This document shows positions 13,655 to 25,535 of a stretch of 64,000 nucleotides of DNA, piece after piece (within the stretch, counting starts at the first letter, position 1; every line of letters begins with the position of its first letter). The notes beneath the pieces were generated by a model. It did no database searches. It saw only the letters and a list, made by a program, of their open reading frames with translations, and was not told the DNA's origin. The position numbers were made by a program, and so were the translations under genes. The DNA is from Tamarix chinensis (Eukaryota > Streptophyta > Magnoliopsida > Caryophyllales > Tamaricaceae), in assembly GCA_030549775.1 (NCBI GenBank), contig CM060177.1, positions 63,242,638 to 63,306,637 of the forward strand, read 5' to 3'.

Positions 13655-13809
13655 ACTATTATATGTTTCTTCATTTATACTTTTCCTTCATGTGTCAAGA
13701 TAAGTTTGTTATATTTTTTTTGGCCATGGTGCATGATTCTATTCGATGATACTCTATTCTCTATAAACCAACATAGCATGATCGTGACGTCTTTATAATT
13801 GAGAGTGAG
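13655..13809 (-). pseudogene. Copia-type gag relic, upstream part
   Basis: On the minus strand this short piece reads into LTHEGKV-like sequence, typical of Copia Gag (THEGT.QVK..). It is in frame with the piece starting at 8735 once the solo LTR and one ACTAT copy are ignored. At 13810 it is cut by a TGTAATACC LTR-like sequence. It carries at least one stop codon and is non-functional. Confidence 0.55.
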
Positions 13810-14510
13810 TGTAATACCTCATTTTTAGAAACTATAAATATAAATATGCATAAGTAGTTATGATATATTTTTTAAGATGTTCTATGTTAAATGTATTATT
13901 TGTATATGACGTATTATATATAAATTTCATTAGGTTAAATTTTAGATAAAATTTAGATTATTAGCTTTACCCATAGTTGGGACTGTGACCTATAAATATT
14001 TTATCAAAGAATCCTAATTTTTCTAACAAGATTTTTTCCCCATAGTTTGATTACCCTAACTAGTATCCCTACCCCATTAAGATTTTTAGTCTTTCATCTT
14101 CCTTTTTCCTAGCATAATTCTCCCTCTAACACCATCTTTCCCTTGCGTGTTTGCCTTTGCCTTATGTTCCCCTCACCATGTCTTGCTTGACTTTGCCTCA
14201 TTACATGCTATTGTCCATTTAATCTCCTCTTCTCTTATTTATGTTTTTGATTCATATTAATAGCCCCACCATTTTCTTTATTCTTCTCTCTTCTCCCAGT
14301 CTCTATTTTTTTTAACTTATAACCATCACCCTAATGTCTTATCATCAACAACCACAAAGCACCATCATTTTCCCCTAAGAACCACAATAATAACTTCCCC
14401 ATAATCTCCTCTCGTTTTCGCCCTATCATCATTACCTTAAAACGTTTCTTTTCTTTTCTCTATCGTCTCTACTTCAATTTTTACTAAGGCAAACGACCGT
14501 GGCGCAACAA
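13810..14510 (+). mobile_element. LTR-like sequence, TGTAATACC type, copy 1
   Basis: It starts TGTAATACCTC at 13810 and is collinear with 25536-26260. Shared blocks include GTATTATATATAAATTT, CCATAGTTGG, CATGTCTTGCTTGACTT, GTCCATTTAATC and CACCATTTTC. The TGTAATACC start matches plant LTR ends. The 3' end and any target duplication could not be fixed, so the right limit is where collinearity with the second copy fades. No coding sequence is seen. Confidence 0.5.
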
Positions 14511-14811
14511 CCCAAATTTTACTAGTAATTTTATTACAATGGAAGAATATTATCAAAATAACTGGGTGTTACTGACATAATTGACACAAGTTTGGCATGC
14601 CTAACTATCCTTACGCTAATCGAAAAAGTAAATAGAAAATGAGAGAAACATCATAAACATTAATATAAATTGGAGATTAACTTCGAGTACAATATATCAA
14701 ATAGAGACAAAGGGATACCATAGATATAAGAGTCCAAAATGGTATTTGGGTACAAATATATTCAAGATACCATGTTTCTATGCCCAAAATCCCTAATATA
14801 GAAAGTTACTA
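14511..14811. other. Unassigned 300-bp stretch
   Basis: Lies between the TGTAATACC LTR-like copy and gag-only element A. It contains GGGTGTTACTGACA near 14564, which could be a reversed LTR end. I see no domain or RNA gene. Confidence 0.35.
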
Positions 14812-14867
14812 TGACGCGGGAGTAGAGTCGCATGACACGACACTGACTAAGATGGTTGCGCTACTAT

Positions 14868-16008
14868 TGAATCTATCTTTGAATTTAGAAAATATGATGA
14901 TCATATGAGATGTAAGTTGCCTACTCTTAAACTTTGAAAATTTGGAAGAATTTTGTTTGATAATCTCAAGAGATCAAGGGAAAGAGATGGTAAGACAAAG
15001 ATGAAGTCATGGGAGAAATTTAAAAAGCATATGAAGAGAAAATTCATCCCAAGAGAATTTGAGCAAGACAACTTCATCAAAATGGTGACATTGAAGCAAG
15101 GGACTTCAAGTGTGGAAGAATATATAAGGAAATTTGAAAAGTTATCCTTGATATGTGATGTACAAGAGAGGAAAGAACAAACTTGTGCAAGATATCTTGG
15201 AGGATAGAATTTCAACATTAGAGATAAAGTTGAAGTTTCTCTATATGATACACTTGAAGATATGATTAAGCTTGCTATAAAATTTTAAAGGTAACTCAAA
15301 AGTCCTAAGGTATTCTCCAAACCTTCCTCTTGATATTGAATGAAGCAACATCATCTTCGACTTTTATGCCATCAAATTTGAGCATTATCATAGAAGAAAA
15401 AAGATCTTAAGCCACGCATGGAGAAGTATAAAGTTAAGGATATTAAAGGTAAAAGTAGATAATGTTTTAAATGTAGAGGTTATGGTCATTATGCTAAAGA
15501 GTTTCCTAATCAAAGATTTATGACCTTAAGATAAATTGAGGAGATTAAAAGGGAAGAAAAGGAAAGTGTGAATGAGGAAGAAAATTGAGTATGTAATGAT
15601 GAAGGCAATCATGCTATTGCTACCATTGAAGCGGAAGAAGGGCAACCAAGTTTTTACATGCATCACGTTGATTATGTGGAGAATGATGTGCATTATTATC
15701 CCATGGTTTCCATGTGTTTTCATGGAGCAAATGTTATCATGGAACCCTTGTATCATTCGAAGCAAATTGAAGAAAAAAACATGGTGAGTTCAAAGGTGTA
15801 TAATGTGCATGAAGACATATGTGATGTGAAGAAGCAAATGAACCATAATGCACCCCATGCATTCGGTTTATGTTCATTGATGTGCGTATATGAAGATCTA
15901 ATGTCAAGGCTTAAGAGGCATTGGAGGATTTTCAAAGATAACTTTAGTGTGAAGGAGATATCCAAAGAATACAAGGACAAGTATCGCATTGAAGAATATG
16001 TCCTTTAG
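14868..16008 (+). pseudogene. Ty3/gypsy-type gag relic of copy A
   Basis: The segment encodes a Retrotrans_gag domain (RIW/FDNLKRSRERDG, KSWEKFKKHMKRKF, EFEQDNFIKMVTLKQG, SVEEYIRKFEKL; about 14930-15200), then a zinc knuckle near 15463-15510, then an acidic linker and a C-terminal region (15658-16008, 116 codons open) with no protease or RT similarity. Stops include TGA at about 14935 and TAG at 15205, both shared with copy B, plus copy-specific stops in the knuckle and linker. The last knuckle Cys is Phe (GTTTCC instead of GTGTCC). The closing frame ends at TAG 16006-16008, where copy B reads Trp. Gag would assemble virus-like particles; this copy cannot. Confidence 0.75.
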
Positions 16009-16149
16009 TGTTTGTTATTCCTCCGCAAAGTTGTGAATTTGAGGACAAATTCAAACCAACCCGGGGAGAATGATGTGGGAGCAGAGTCGCATGACACGAC
16101 ACCGACTAAGATGGTTACGCTACTCCACGCAAATAGATAAACATGGAGG

Positions 16150-16483
16150 TGCATGCATGGGCTGCATGCAACGTTCTTTAGTTAGCGTAACATTTATTAT
16201 TAAGTCATTTATTATTATTTTTATTTCGAGTCAAATAAGGTTGTTAGTAGCTAGATCAATTAATATCTTCTAGCTAGTCTTAAGTCATTTATTATTAATA
16301 TTATTTCGAGTCAAATAAGGTTGTTAGTAGCTAGATCATTTAATATATTCTAGCTGGTCTTAAGTCATTTATTATTATTATTATTATTTTGAGTTAAATA
16401 AGGTTGTTAGTAGCTATATCATTTAATATCTTTTAGCTAGTATTAAGTCATTTATTATTATTTTTATTTCGAGTCAAGATTAC
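16150..16483 (+). repeat. Four ~80-bp tandem repeats in the copy A 3' LTR
   Basis: Each unit contains TAAGTCATTTATTATTA, TCGAGTCAAATAAGGTTG and TTAGTAGCTAGATCATTTAA, closing with TCTTCTAGCTAGTCT. The last unit is cut after GAGTCAA by the inverted LTR junction. The 5' LTR of copy B has only two such units. Confidence 0.85.
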
Positions 16484-16572
16484 AATAATCTTGCGACTAA
16501 TCTTTCCTAGAATCATTGAATTCCCTAAGACTAGCTAGAAGATATTAAATGATCTAGCTACTAACAACCTTA

Positions 16573-18767
16573 ATCATTCTTGCTATGATTCTTTAAATTT
16601 TGATTGCTTGTCTTGAAATATTTCATGCATGTGTATGTTGGATGGTAAAATGTAGATTTAGGAAATTTGATAGGGTGATCTTCAAGTAAATCTTGAATGA
16701 TTATATGTTAAAGATTGAACTAAAAGTTAACAAGTGCATGTTAATGTTTTTGAGTGATATGAGAAAGAAAACGTGCATGTGTGTTAATTGTTTTGGATTG
16801 ATCTTGAAGAGAATTATTATACATGATGTTATATGTGATTAGGATAGGTTTTCATGAATAATAAATACCTTTGATGGTTGATTATAGTTCATGAGAGCTG
16901 AATAAACATTTAACACTAATGGCCATTTGTGTGTTTAAGACTTGTGTCAATTGTATGTCTTTTGTTTCTTCAAATATAAGTTGTGTGGAGTCCATCATTT
17001 GGACCAGTTGTTTGTGATTTGCATACACATAATACATATAAGTTTGTGTTTCAAATCTACTTTAGTTATATTGCATGTTAGGACATAGAATACATACATA
17101 ATTACATAATTTTGTTCGTAAGATATCAAGTGATTAGTTTTGAATTATATTTTTTTTATTAAATTCTATATCATGAACTTAATAAGAAATGCATAAATAT
17201 TCATAATTCATTTGTGTGTGTGATAATTTTGATTGCTAGTGATGAGTTCTATCTGCAAATGCACCGTGTTGAAGTAGCATGCAAGGTTGATCCCACAAAG
17301 ACTAGGAAGTGAGCAATAGGATAGTGAAAAGATCTCCTATGTCTAGACTAATGATAGGGGCAGATGATGTCTAACTCTAAATGAAAATAAAATGTACAAA
17401 CTAAATCCAACTATAATATAAAAACAAGTGAAATTCAGTTAGAGAAAATGCTAAGGTTCCAGTCCATACCCTTAAGCCCAATGTGATAGAATATTTAACC
17501 TAAATCCCAAATCAAAACACTTTGTCATAAATGCCAACCAAAGTATGTATTGTAATTCTCTCTCAAGCCACTACACCCTATTATCTATTAAGATTCATCT
17601 ATCTTTAGTATGAATGCAAAAATAGGCAACACATTATTATGTATCATATTCCCTTTTTTTAGTTGTAGAAGACAACCAACATCTCTCAACTTTGTGTTTG
17701 ATTTCTAGTCATGGTAATGGAGCCCACTCCGACTCATCTCTCGAATCTCACTAGGTTTCTATAAATAATAATAGAAAAGTGATTAATTTTCTCTATCATT
17801 CCAATTAAATCATTAGCGCAACACATATGACAAGAAATTAGATTAGGTAGGGTTTAGATTCTCAACACATCCGGATTAGGGGATTTCCCTTCACCTCAGC
17901 ATAGATCAATTAGCCAATCATGGATTTCATTAAGCTCAACATCTTAAACATAGATAATTTTATCAATTGAAAATAATAAATAAAATCTAAAGAAAAAAAA
18001 TACAATAACTTATTTATTTAAGATAAGAAATTCACTGTTCTATCCATCCGACTAAGAATAAGAAATTGAGATCAAGAGATGGAAGATTATGGATGAATTA
18101 AAGGTGGGATTGGATTGGGTGATGCCAAACAAGTAACCCTAGATCTCTGTTTAGTGATCTTAAGGCCTCCGTGTTTTTATTCCATCTGTTCCTATTCCAA
18201 CATGAATGAAAAATATGTTTGTATAGACGTGACTACCCATCAACACGACCATTTCAATTCTTCAGCTTTGTGCATGTTTTGTATTCTAGCCATAACTTCT
18301 TCATTTAAATTTGGATTGAGCTGATTTTTGATGCGTTGGAAATATAGCAAAAATATATACAGCTTTCATGTTCAATATTTTTCCAAATTAATATCACATC
18401 ATGTTTGGGTTTTTAAGTCTTTATTCCTTTCATACTTTGAGCACTTACGTTTGCTTCTGTTTTATTCAAGCTACTACATTTTAGCTCCTTTTGATCCCAT
18501 ATTCTTGAAATACCTACAAAATATGATCAAGAATAAGTGGACTAAATTATGAAAAAAATCATGATATAATCACATTAAATCTTCATGTTAAAGTCCATAT
18601 GATTGACATAATTCATGCCTATAAGCTAGCTATGTTTTTGATTCATTGGAATCAAAAATTCCTGCAAGAACAAAATTAAAATCAAAGGAGAACCATTGTG
18701 TGATTCAGTTTTCCAATTGAAAGCCTAAGGAGTTGCGAATATTAAGTGTGTTAATAAGTTGATTACT
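16573..18767. other. Unassigned; 17.2-18.7 kb resembles a reversed Tat/Athila-type LTR
   Basis: No open frame of note is present. The segment starting TGATGAGTTCTATCTGC near 17240, with GCACCGTGTTGAAGTAGC and GATCCCACAAAGACTAGG downstream, resembles the reverse complement of the LTR 3' part of plant Tat/Athila elements (site around GTCGTATCCACAGGGA). CTGCAAGAACAAAATTAAAATC near 18663 would then be near the LTR start. This rests on general resemblance only. 16573-17235 shows nothing recognisable. Confidence 0.3.
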
Positions 18768-21348
18768 ATGGAGGAAGAACCAAATTTTCAAGCTATTTTT
18801 GAGGAACATAGAATATCTCAATCAATTTAGATCAACCAATGCTCAAATTCAACTACTTCCTACAATGCAGACTCAATTTAAATGGATGGAGTCTCGATTT
18901 TCTAAACAAGATTCAGTGAAAAATATGCAAGAATAAAATTAGTTTTATGATGATCGAATGGGAAGTGAAGCAAATCCAATCAACCAGGCAAGAGGGAGAT
19001 ATTTTAACTCATGAGTCAAATACAAAGAAGAGTCAAAAGGGAGTGGAAGTAATATAAGGAACTGTGATAATCAATCAAGGTATCATCATAAAGAAGATAA
19101 TGGTATCAAACTTGATCTTTCTAATTTTGATGGTAAACTTGATATTGAGTTTGTTATTTCTTGTGTGGTTACATGAGTTTAAGGCTACATTTGAATTCAA
19201 GTATTATCATGATGAGAAAAAGTGTAAATTATTTACTCTTAAGTTCAAGAATTTTTCTAGGATATGGTATGATAATTTGAAGAGAACTAGAAAAGGAGTG
19301 GATAAATCTAAAATCAATTCTTGGGATAAGCTTGAGAAACATTTGAGAAAGAAATTTGTACCTAAAGAGTATGAGTAAGATAATTATATTAGCTTGACTA
19401 ATCTTAGACAAGGACTTCCAAGTGTTGAAGAATATGTTAGGAAATTTGAGAGGTTAGCACTTCTATGTGATATCCTTGATAAAAAGGAATAAACATGTAC
19501 TAGATTTCTAGGTATCTATAACATGATGATTCGAGACAAAGCTAAAACTTATATATATGATTATCTTGATGATATGAATAATTTATCTTTAAGAGTTGAG
19601 AATTAAATCAAATCTATTAATCCTCATGCCAAACAAAGTACTTCTTCTACAATGTATTACATGAGTACATAAGCTACCAAGTATGGGATGGAAACCTCAA
19701 GCTCTAAAAATGTTGAAAAGAAACTAGTAATTAATCAAGAGGAGAAGGGTAAGGCCAAGGTTAACAAGTTCTCTACAAAGTAATGCTTTGAATGCCAATG
19801 ATTTGGATATTTTTCCAGAGAATGTCTCGAAGAGTATTTTCTAAACTAGAGATTGAAGTAATAGAGACTTATGACGAAGACCCAGAGTTTGATCCAAATG
19901 AAAAAAATTTCAAGTGAGTCCAAGGATGAAGGCAATGCTTGTGATGTGCTACAAAGAGTACTTCAAATTCAAGCTAATAAACAACCTAACCAATGAGAGA
20001 AGATATTTATGACTAAAGGAAGTGTGAGATATATAGTTTCTCAGGTTATCATTGATAGTAGATCTTATACAAATGTAGCTAATGAGAGGATGATAAAGGA
20101 TTTGGGATCAGAGACAACACCACATCCAAAGCCTTTCTCTCTTCAATGGCTTAAAAAGGGCTCTCATTTCAAATTGGTAATTATCTTGATGATGTTTTGT
20201 GTATGGATCTATGTGGAATCTTGTTAGGTAAACCATGGAAATATGATAAATGTTCTATTCATATTGGTATTACAAATGAATATATTGTTGAAAAGGATAA
20301 GCATAAACATAAAACCTTCTAAGTGTGATAATTATAACATAGATGAAAATAAATAGAGCTTATTTTTTGATGAAAAGCTATGATAGAATGTATTAAAGAA
20401 GAAGGTAGTTGTTATGTTTTTATTATCAAGGAATCCCTAAAAAGGGAGAAAAATGAAAATAATCCTCAATTATATGAGCTTATTTATGAGTATAAAGATG
20501 TTTTTCCTAATGACTTACCATCAGGATAACCACCTAAAAAAGGGATAGAATATTATATAGATTTAATGCCTTATATGTCTTTAACTAATCGACTTGCCTA
20601 TAGGTGTAATCTAGAATCAGCTAAGGAATTAGAGATACAAATACAAAACCCATAGAAAAAGGATATGTGAGAGAAATCATGAGTCTATGGTGTGTACTTG
20701 CATTACTTGTTCCTTAAAAAAATGGTACATGGTGTATGTGTACTGACTCTAGAGCTATTAATAATTATCAAATATAGAGTTCCTATGCTTAGATTAGATG
20801 ACATGTTAGATGAATTATGTGGATCATAAGTATTCTCTAAAATTTATCTAAGGAGTGGATATTATCCAATGAGAATAAAATAAGGGGATGAATGAAAAAT
20901 TGTTTTAAAATGAAATATGGTCATTACGAATGGAATATTGTACCATTTGAATTGTGTAATGCACCTAGTTGGGTCATGAAACTAATGCATGAAGTTATTC
21001 AGCCTTTCCTTGGAAAATTCATTATGGTATACTTAGATTATATACTTGTGTATAGTAAAAATGAGTATGATCATAATATTCATTTGAGGAGATTATTTTA
21101 CAGGTTAAAGAAAGCTACTCTATGGAAACATGTGATTTTATGTTTTCAAGTATTATATTCCTTGGTTATATTGTGAGTAGCACATGTATAAAAGTGGATC
21201 ATACAAAGATTCAAGCTATTTAAGATTGGACTATAGCCAAAGATTTCATACGGTGAGAAGTTTTCACGGGCTAGTGAGTCTCTATAGAAGATTCATTAAA
21301 GACTTCTCAACTACTGCCACACCAATTACACATCTTATAAAGAAAGGC
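18768..21348 (+). pseudogene. Ty3/gypsy gag-protease-RT relic
   Basis: From ATG 18768 a decayed gag-pol can be followed. The Retrotrans_gag domain is best seen at 19190-19480 (RIWYDNLKRTRKG, KHLRKKFVPKEYE, LPSVEEYVRKFERL). A zinc knuckle CFECQ...FSREC follows at about 19783-19828, with its His replaced by Tyr. A protease segment at 20009-20227 has DSRS where DSG is expected. RT pieces at 20480-21180 include PPKKGIEYYIDL, GTW..C.DSRAI-like remnants and WNIVPFELCNAPS. The active-site motif is YLDYILVYSK (21030-21059), with the second Asp changed to Tyr. The thumb/RNase H boundary [19 protein letters not shown] follows at about 21252-21310. Stops and shifts are numerous. The coding trace stops at 21348, where an Athila-like LTR begins. 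Gag resembles that of the gag-only elements, so the two may be relatives. Confidence 0.8.
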
Positions 21349-22832
21349 TGATAAACCCAATATTTTTCATATTTTTACCTTGATTTGCCTTCACTTTGAA
21401 ACTTTGTTTGATATGAATCATGAGAATTATCATAGTTCAAGTCTCTTGTTTCCATTGCTACTCTCTTGATAATTTTTTTTTTCAAAAATTTGCACAAAAG
21501 CATTCAAATCTAAGGAAGCTAGCATGGAATCGAAGCAAAAACCAAATATGAAAGGCATTAAAGGAAGATAATCAACCCTGAATGATTATGGAGAAGTGAA
21601 TAAAGTTAAGTAGATTGAAATAGGATAAAATAAATCAAAAGGGAAAAGAAAAAGGTGTTGCGCAACCTTAACACACTTAGGCACACACTTGTGCAACCCT
21701 TGATCCTAGTCAGTTGAAAAAGTTGAAGGAATATGTGTTGCACAGCCTTAGAAAACTCAGTTTCATAGCCATATAGAAGATGGGAGTCAGCGCATCAAGC
21801 AAGTCAAAGGTAGAAATGTTGCACTACCAGCCTATGCACCCTTGCACGGCCGCACAGTAATAGTTATCACCATTATATATGCAAGACTTTACCCTATTTT
21901 TAGCAGTTCTTCTCCCAATTTTCTTTCTACAGTTTTAGGATGAATTTAGAGAATTTTTTTCTTCTCCAATTTTTAAAGAAAAAACTCCATGTAATCTACC
22001 TTAATTCATGTAACTTTACTTTTCAAATTCAAAGTAGATGATCATAAACTACAACTCTATAATCAACTCAATTTTATCTTCAATTCACAACTTAATCTAT
22101 CCACCTCTCTTTTTCTATTTTGTATATATATATATATATATATATCATTATTTTTATTCTCTACATATCCTTGCAACTATTAGTGAGTAATATCTTTTTC
22201 TAGGATTGAATTATGCTCAATTTGGTATGAATATGATGAATTACAATATATGTTGTATGTTTGGTTCTTATATGTTGTTTCATATGTTAGGAATCACTTT
22301 TATGAGTTGGATTTGATAGAATTTGACTTATTTAGATGTTGAATGTAACTAAAAGTTTGAAATCAATGTTGGAAATTAGCATACGAATAGGAATTCAAAT
22401 GATTATGAAAGTAGACATTTCATTCTTAAGGACTTTTGAATCGGTAATACTTCATGGATTTAATCTAATTTGTTAGTCACAAAAGTAGTCAATAAGTTAG
22501 GTTAAATACATTTTTATGCCTTGAAAGATTCTTGTGAATCAAATTAAATCAATTGTTCATAACTATTTAGACTATATTACAACATAACATTAATTCATTA
22601 CTGAGTATCGAGGATGAGAACAAAGTCCAATCCTAGGCTATATATTTATTATTTTAGAATATTTATTTAGTTAGTTATTGCATTTATCTTTATTATCTAC
22701 TTTCTTATTTTTATTCCATAGCGATCTAGATAGCAAAAGTAATGAAGATCGGTAGTCAATTGAGAATACCCTATAGGATACAACCTTGACTCGCTACAAC
22801 AAAGTCATGCGCTTGTGGATAAGCACTTATCA
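21349..22832 (+). mobile_element. Athila/Tat-like 5' LTR inserted in the gypsy relic
   Basis: It begins TGATAAACCCAATATTTTTC at 21349 and ends GCACTTATCA at 22832, a TGATAA...TTATCA inverted terminal pair 1484 bp apart. A tRNA-Asp-type primer site follows 7 bp later. Motifs such as GTTGCGCAACC, GGCCGCACAGTAATAG and GGATACAACCTTGACTCGCTAC suit Athila/Tat LTRs. The 5' flank is AAGGC, but no second LTR or matching target duplication was found, so the element is truncated on the right. Confidence 0.7.
22115..22146. repeat. (TA)n microsatellite in the Athila-like LTR
   Basis: A TA dinucleotide run lies between TTTTGTA and TCATTATT. It is in the region where an LTR TATA box might lie, but it is too repetitive to call as a promoter. 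Confidence 0.9.
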
Positions 22833-22839
22833 AGTTTTT

Positions 22840-22856
22840 TGTGTTGTTGCTAGGGA
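22840..22856 (+). promoter_or_regulatory. Decayed primer binding site, tRNA-Asp type
   Basis: TGTGTTGTTGCTAGGGA aligns with the Athila primer site TGGCGCCGTTGCCGGGGA. The differences are one missing base, four C-to-T changes and one G-to-A change. It sits 7 bp after the LTR CA end, as expected for the minus-strand priming site. Confidence 0.7.
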
Positions 22857-22984
22857 ATTTGGATATTTGAAATTGATTCTTTTGCTATTAAGCTAGACAA
22901 GATATTTCTTTTCTTATTTTCATTTGCTTTTGTGTTTCTCCTTTCTTCCTTGATAGATTGTTGTTTTCTATCTTTAGGTTATGC

Positions 22985-25130
22985 AATGATCTCTCCATTT
23001 AGAACATCTAATTGAGTTGAATCCTAAGATTGAGAGAACTTTGAGTGAATTGAGAATGTGGGTATGTGAGACAAAATAAAGCATGAGATCTAAAATTATG
23101 GCTAAAATAGATGGTAGAGAAGAGAAAAACCACTCTCTTAGGGAATTTTCATCTCCCGATGCATATGAAATGTAATCCATCATTAGAAAGCCAAACGTCA
23201 CCACCAAAAATTTCAAGTTGAAGCCTTCACTCCATAATATGTTGCAGCAAAATCAATTTGGTGGCAGCCTAATGGAATATCCAAATTTGCACATCTCGAT
23301 TTTCCTCAGATACTTTGAAAATAAAAAAGGTGACAAATGACATGGTTAGGCTACAATTATTTATGTTTTCATTAAGAGACAAGGAAAAAGTTTGGTTGTA
23401 ATCACTTCCTCCCAATTCCATCACCAATTGGGAACAAATCTCATGGGATTTCTCTAATAAGCACGTTCCCCAATGTAAGATAGTTCATTTGAAAAATCTA
23501 ATTACAAGCTTAAGTAAAAAGGATGGTGAATCTTTGTATGTTGTATGGGAATATTACAAATACATGATGAGATTGTTTCCACATCATAGGTCGGAAGAAT
23601 ACTTATTGGTTAAACATAAGGTCTCCTTTACAACACAAGGTTGAACCTAGATGCAACAATATTAGTCATTCTAAAAAACAAGAGCATACCCAAAGCTAAG
23701 AAATTAATTGAGGAAATGGTTCAAAACAACTACTAGTGGTCGAGTGAACACTCTTCTACCAAAAGGAGTTATAGGCATGACATTGATGCTCTTGATCATC
23801 CTTCTTCTAAATTTGATGCACTATTTCAAAATTTTGACAAATTAAGTGTGAATGCATTGATATCTACTTCTATTGCTTGTGAGAGTTGTGGTATTGCAGG
23901 AAACTCATCATTTGAATGTCAATCTTTTGCTCCTCCACCCCATAAAGCAACCTTTTGTAGATCATATGAATTATGTGAAAACTTCAACCAAAAGGTCCTA
24001 CCTACAACTCAAGATGGTGAAATCATCCAAATCTCTCGTACGATAACCTACCACTTAACCCCATTCCTTAATCAAACTTTAGGCCTCGAGGTATTTAAAG
24101 CCCTAGAGTACCATTGTCTAACCCTCCAAAGTACAATCTTAAGTTAATGGTGGAGAATTTTATGGCCTCTTAGAACAAGCAAGTCAAGGAATTGAGAAAC
24201 TAACTTAAGAACTTAAATGGTAAGGTTGAATCCTTATTCACCCATAATAAAATAATATCAAAACCAAATTATTCAGATGGCCCAACAATCTAGACCGTCT
24301 TTAAGGCCCTCTGGAATGCTTCCAGGGCAACTAGAAATGAATCCTAATGGATCCATCAATGCCATATAACTTAGATGTGGGAAGGAACTAGAAGGCTCTA
24401 TTTTGAGAAATTGAGGATTTGGATGAGAGGGTTGAAGATATTATGAAAGGGAGTGATGATATGAGAAAGAGTACACCCTAGGAAGGGATCATGAAGTTGA
24501 GAAGTATGTCACCGCACCACCATACAAGCCTCCCATCCCTTACCATCAAAGGTTAATGAAGGCTAATTTGGGGGAAAAATTGTTAAATTCTTGGACATGT
24601 TGAAGAAAATCCACATAAATATCCCATTTGTTGAATTTGTGACCCAAATGCCAACATATGCAAAGATAAGTTGGGATTTAACCAAAAAGATTAAGAGATT
24701 GTTCAAAAATTATTAATTATAAAATTCACTTGGGGAAATCAAGAATAGGATCAAGACCAAGGAAAAATCCCAACATGAATCATATAACCATGAGCAAAGC
24801 CACCAACCATCTGATCTGATGTCCATTTTTATGAGCCTCCCATTGGAATCTCAAAAAAAGTTGTTAATGGACGAAAATACCTCAATATTCACTAGGGTTG
24901 ATGTAGTATCATACCTGATACTATTGTAACCTTACTCATAAACTCACATTCTTTTGTGCTCAGACCCTTTAGTAAAATAATAGAGATTGCCATCCTTATA
25001 ATCCAAGTTATATTTGATTGATATTTTAGATAATGCAATGGTGATTGATCTCATGATGGTTCCTTTTGATATCTTAGGTAAATTCATTATTTAATAAAAT
25101 ATCTTTAAGGATTAAGAGCTAAAAACAATA
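22985..25130 (+). pseudogene. Athila-type gag relic
   Basis: Recognisable Athila Gag pieces follow in order: NQFGGS..EYPNLHISIFLRYFEN (about 23251-23322), FSLRDKEKVWL..SLPPNSITNWEQ (about 23370-23445), ITSLSKKDGESLYVVWEYYK (about 23500-23560), then a segment ending in NALISTSIACESCGIAG (ORF 23848-24147) that carries a CESCG knuckle-like motif. A later block near 24580-24660 reads FLDMLKKIHINIPFVEFVTQMPTYAK-like sequence, split here by frame changes. Many stops and shifts are present. The order after a tRNA-Asp-type primer site supports Athila. No protease, RT or integrase of this element follows; the trace fades before 25130. Confidence 0.75.
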
Positions 25131-25199
25131 GTCAAGTAGATTAATGCAATGTCCTTTCCAAGTTTTCTCAGCCTTTTATATACAAGCTAATTATTGGGG

Positions 25200-25535
25200 A
25201 TGGATTAGTATAGGATACACTATGTTGAGCATGCCTAGTTATAGTCATATTTTCTTTCATTGAGTTCTATTTAAGGGTTTTGTGAAGATATCATCTAATT
25301 GGTCCTTACTTTTGAAAACATTTAGTTCAACAAACCTTTTTCCCACATTATCCCTTGGTAAATGATGCCTTATATCTATGTGATGATTTTTCCTAGATTG
25401 TTGAGCTTTTGAAATATTAATGTCCCTTATGTTGTCACATTAGATAGGAACATAATCACATGCAACGCCAAATCCATTAATATAATGCCTTATTCAGAAT
25501 ACATAAGCACAAGATGCCTACCAACCTATGACATC
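25200..25535 (-). pseudogene. Copia RNase H C-terminal relic
   Basis: On the minus strand 25535 to about 25270 reads the end of a Copia polyprotein: a decayed CDN..DINISKAQQSRK segment, then HHIDIRHHLPRDNVGKRF (about 25340-25395), VELNVFKS and KDQLDDIFTKPLK (about 25272-25310). These match the invariant HIDIRHHF...QLADIFTKPL tail of Copia RNase H. Stops occur upstream. It abuts the TGTAATACC LTR-like copy 2 at 25536. Orientation and order exclude it as the continuation of the Copia gag relic at 8-13.8 kb. Confidence 0.75.

Larger units (their letters stand above)
14812..16572 (+). mobile_element. Gag-only LTR retrotransposon, copy A (internally deleted)
   Basis: It begins with about 56 bp of LTR start (TGACGCGGGAGTAGAG, 14812-14867), then jumps directly into gag at the point matching about 29505 of copy B. 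The 5' LTR remainder, primer site and gag N-terminus are therefore deleted. The internal part ends with CCCGGGGAGAA (16060-16070), a purine tract, followed by the 3' LTR start TGATGTGGGAGC at 16071. The LTR has four ~80-bp U3 repeats, then an inverted LTR segment from about 16484 that stops abruptly at 16572. The same LTR/inverted-LTR junction is present in copy B. No protease, RT or integrase is encoded, so movement would need enzymes from another element. The arrangement resembles plant TR-GAG non-autonomous elements. Confidence 0.75.

Noticed and set aside
8040..25535. One Copia element split into gag (8-13.8 kb) and RNase H (25.2-25.5 kb)
   Set aside because: Both are on the minus strand, but the gag lies downstream of the RNase H in that orientation, the wrong order for one element.
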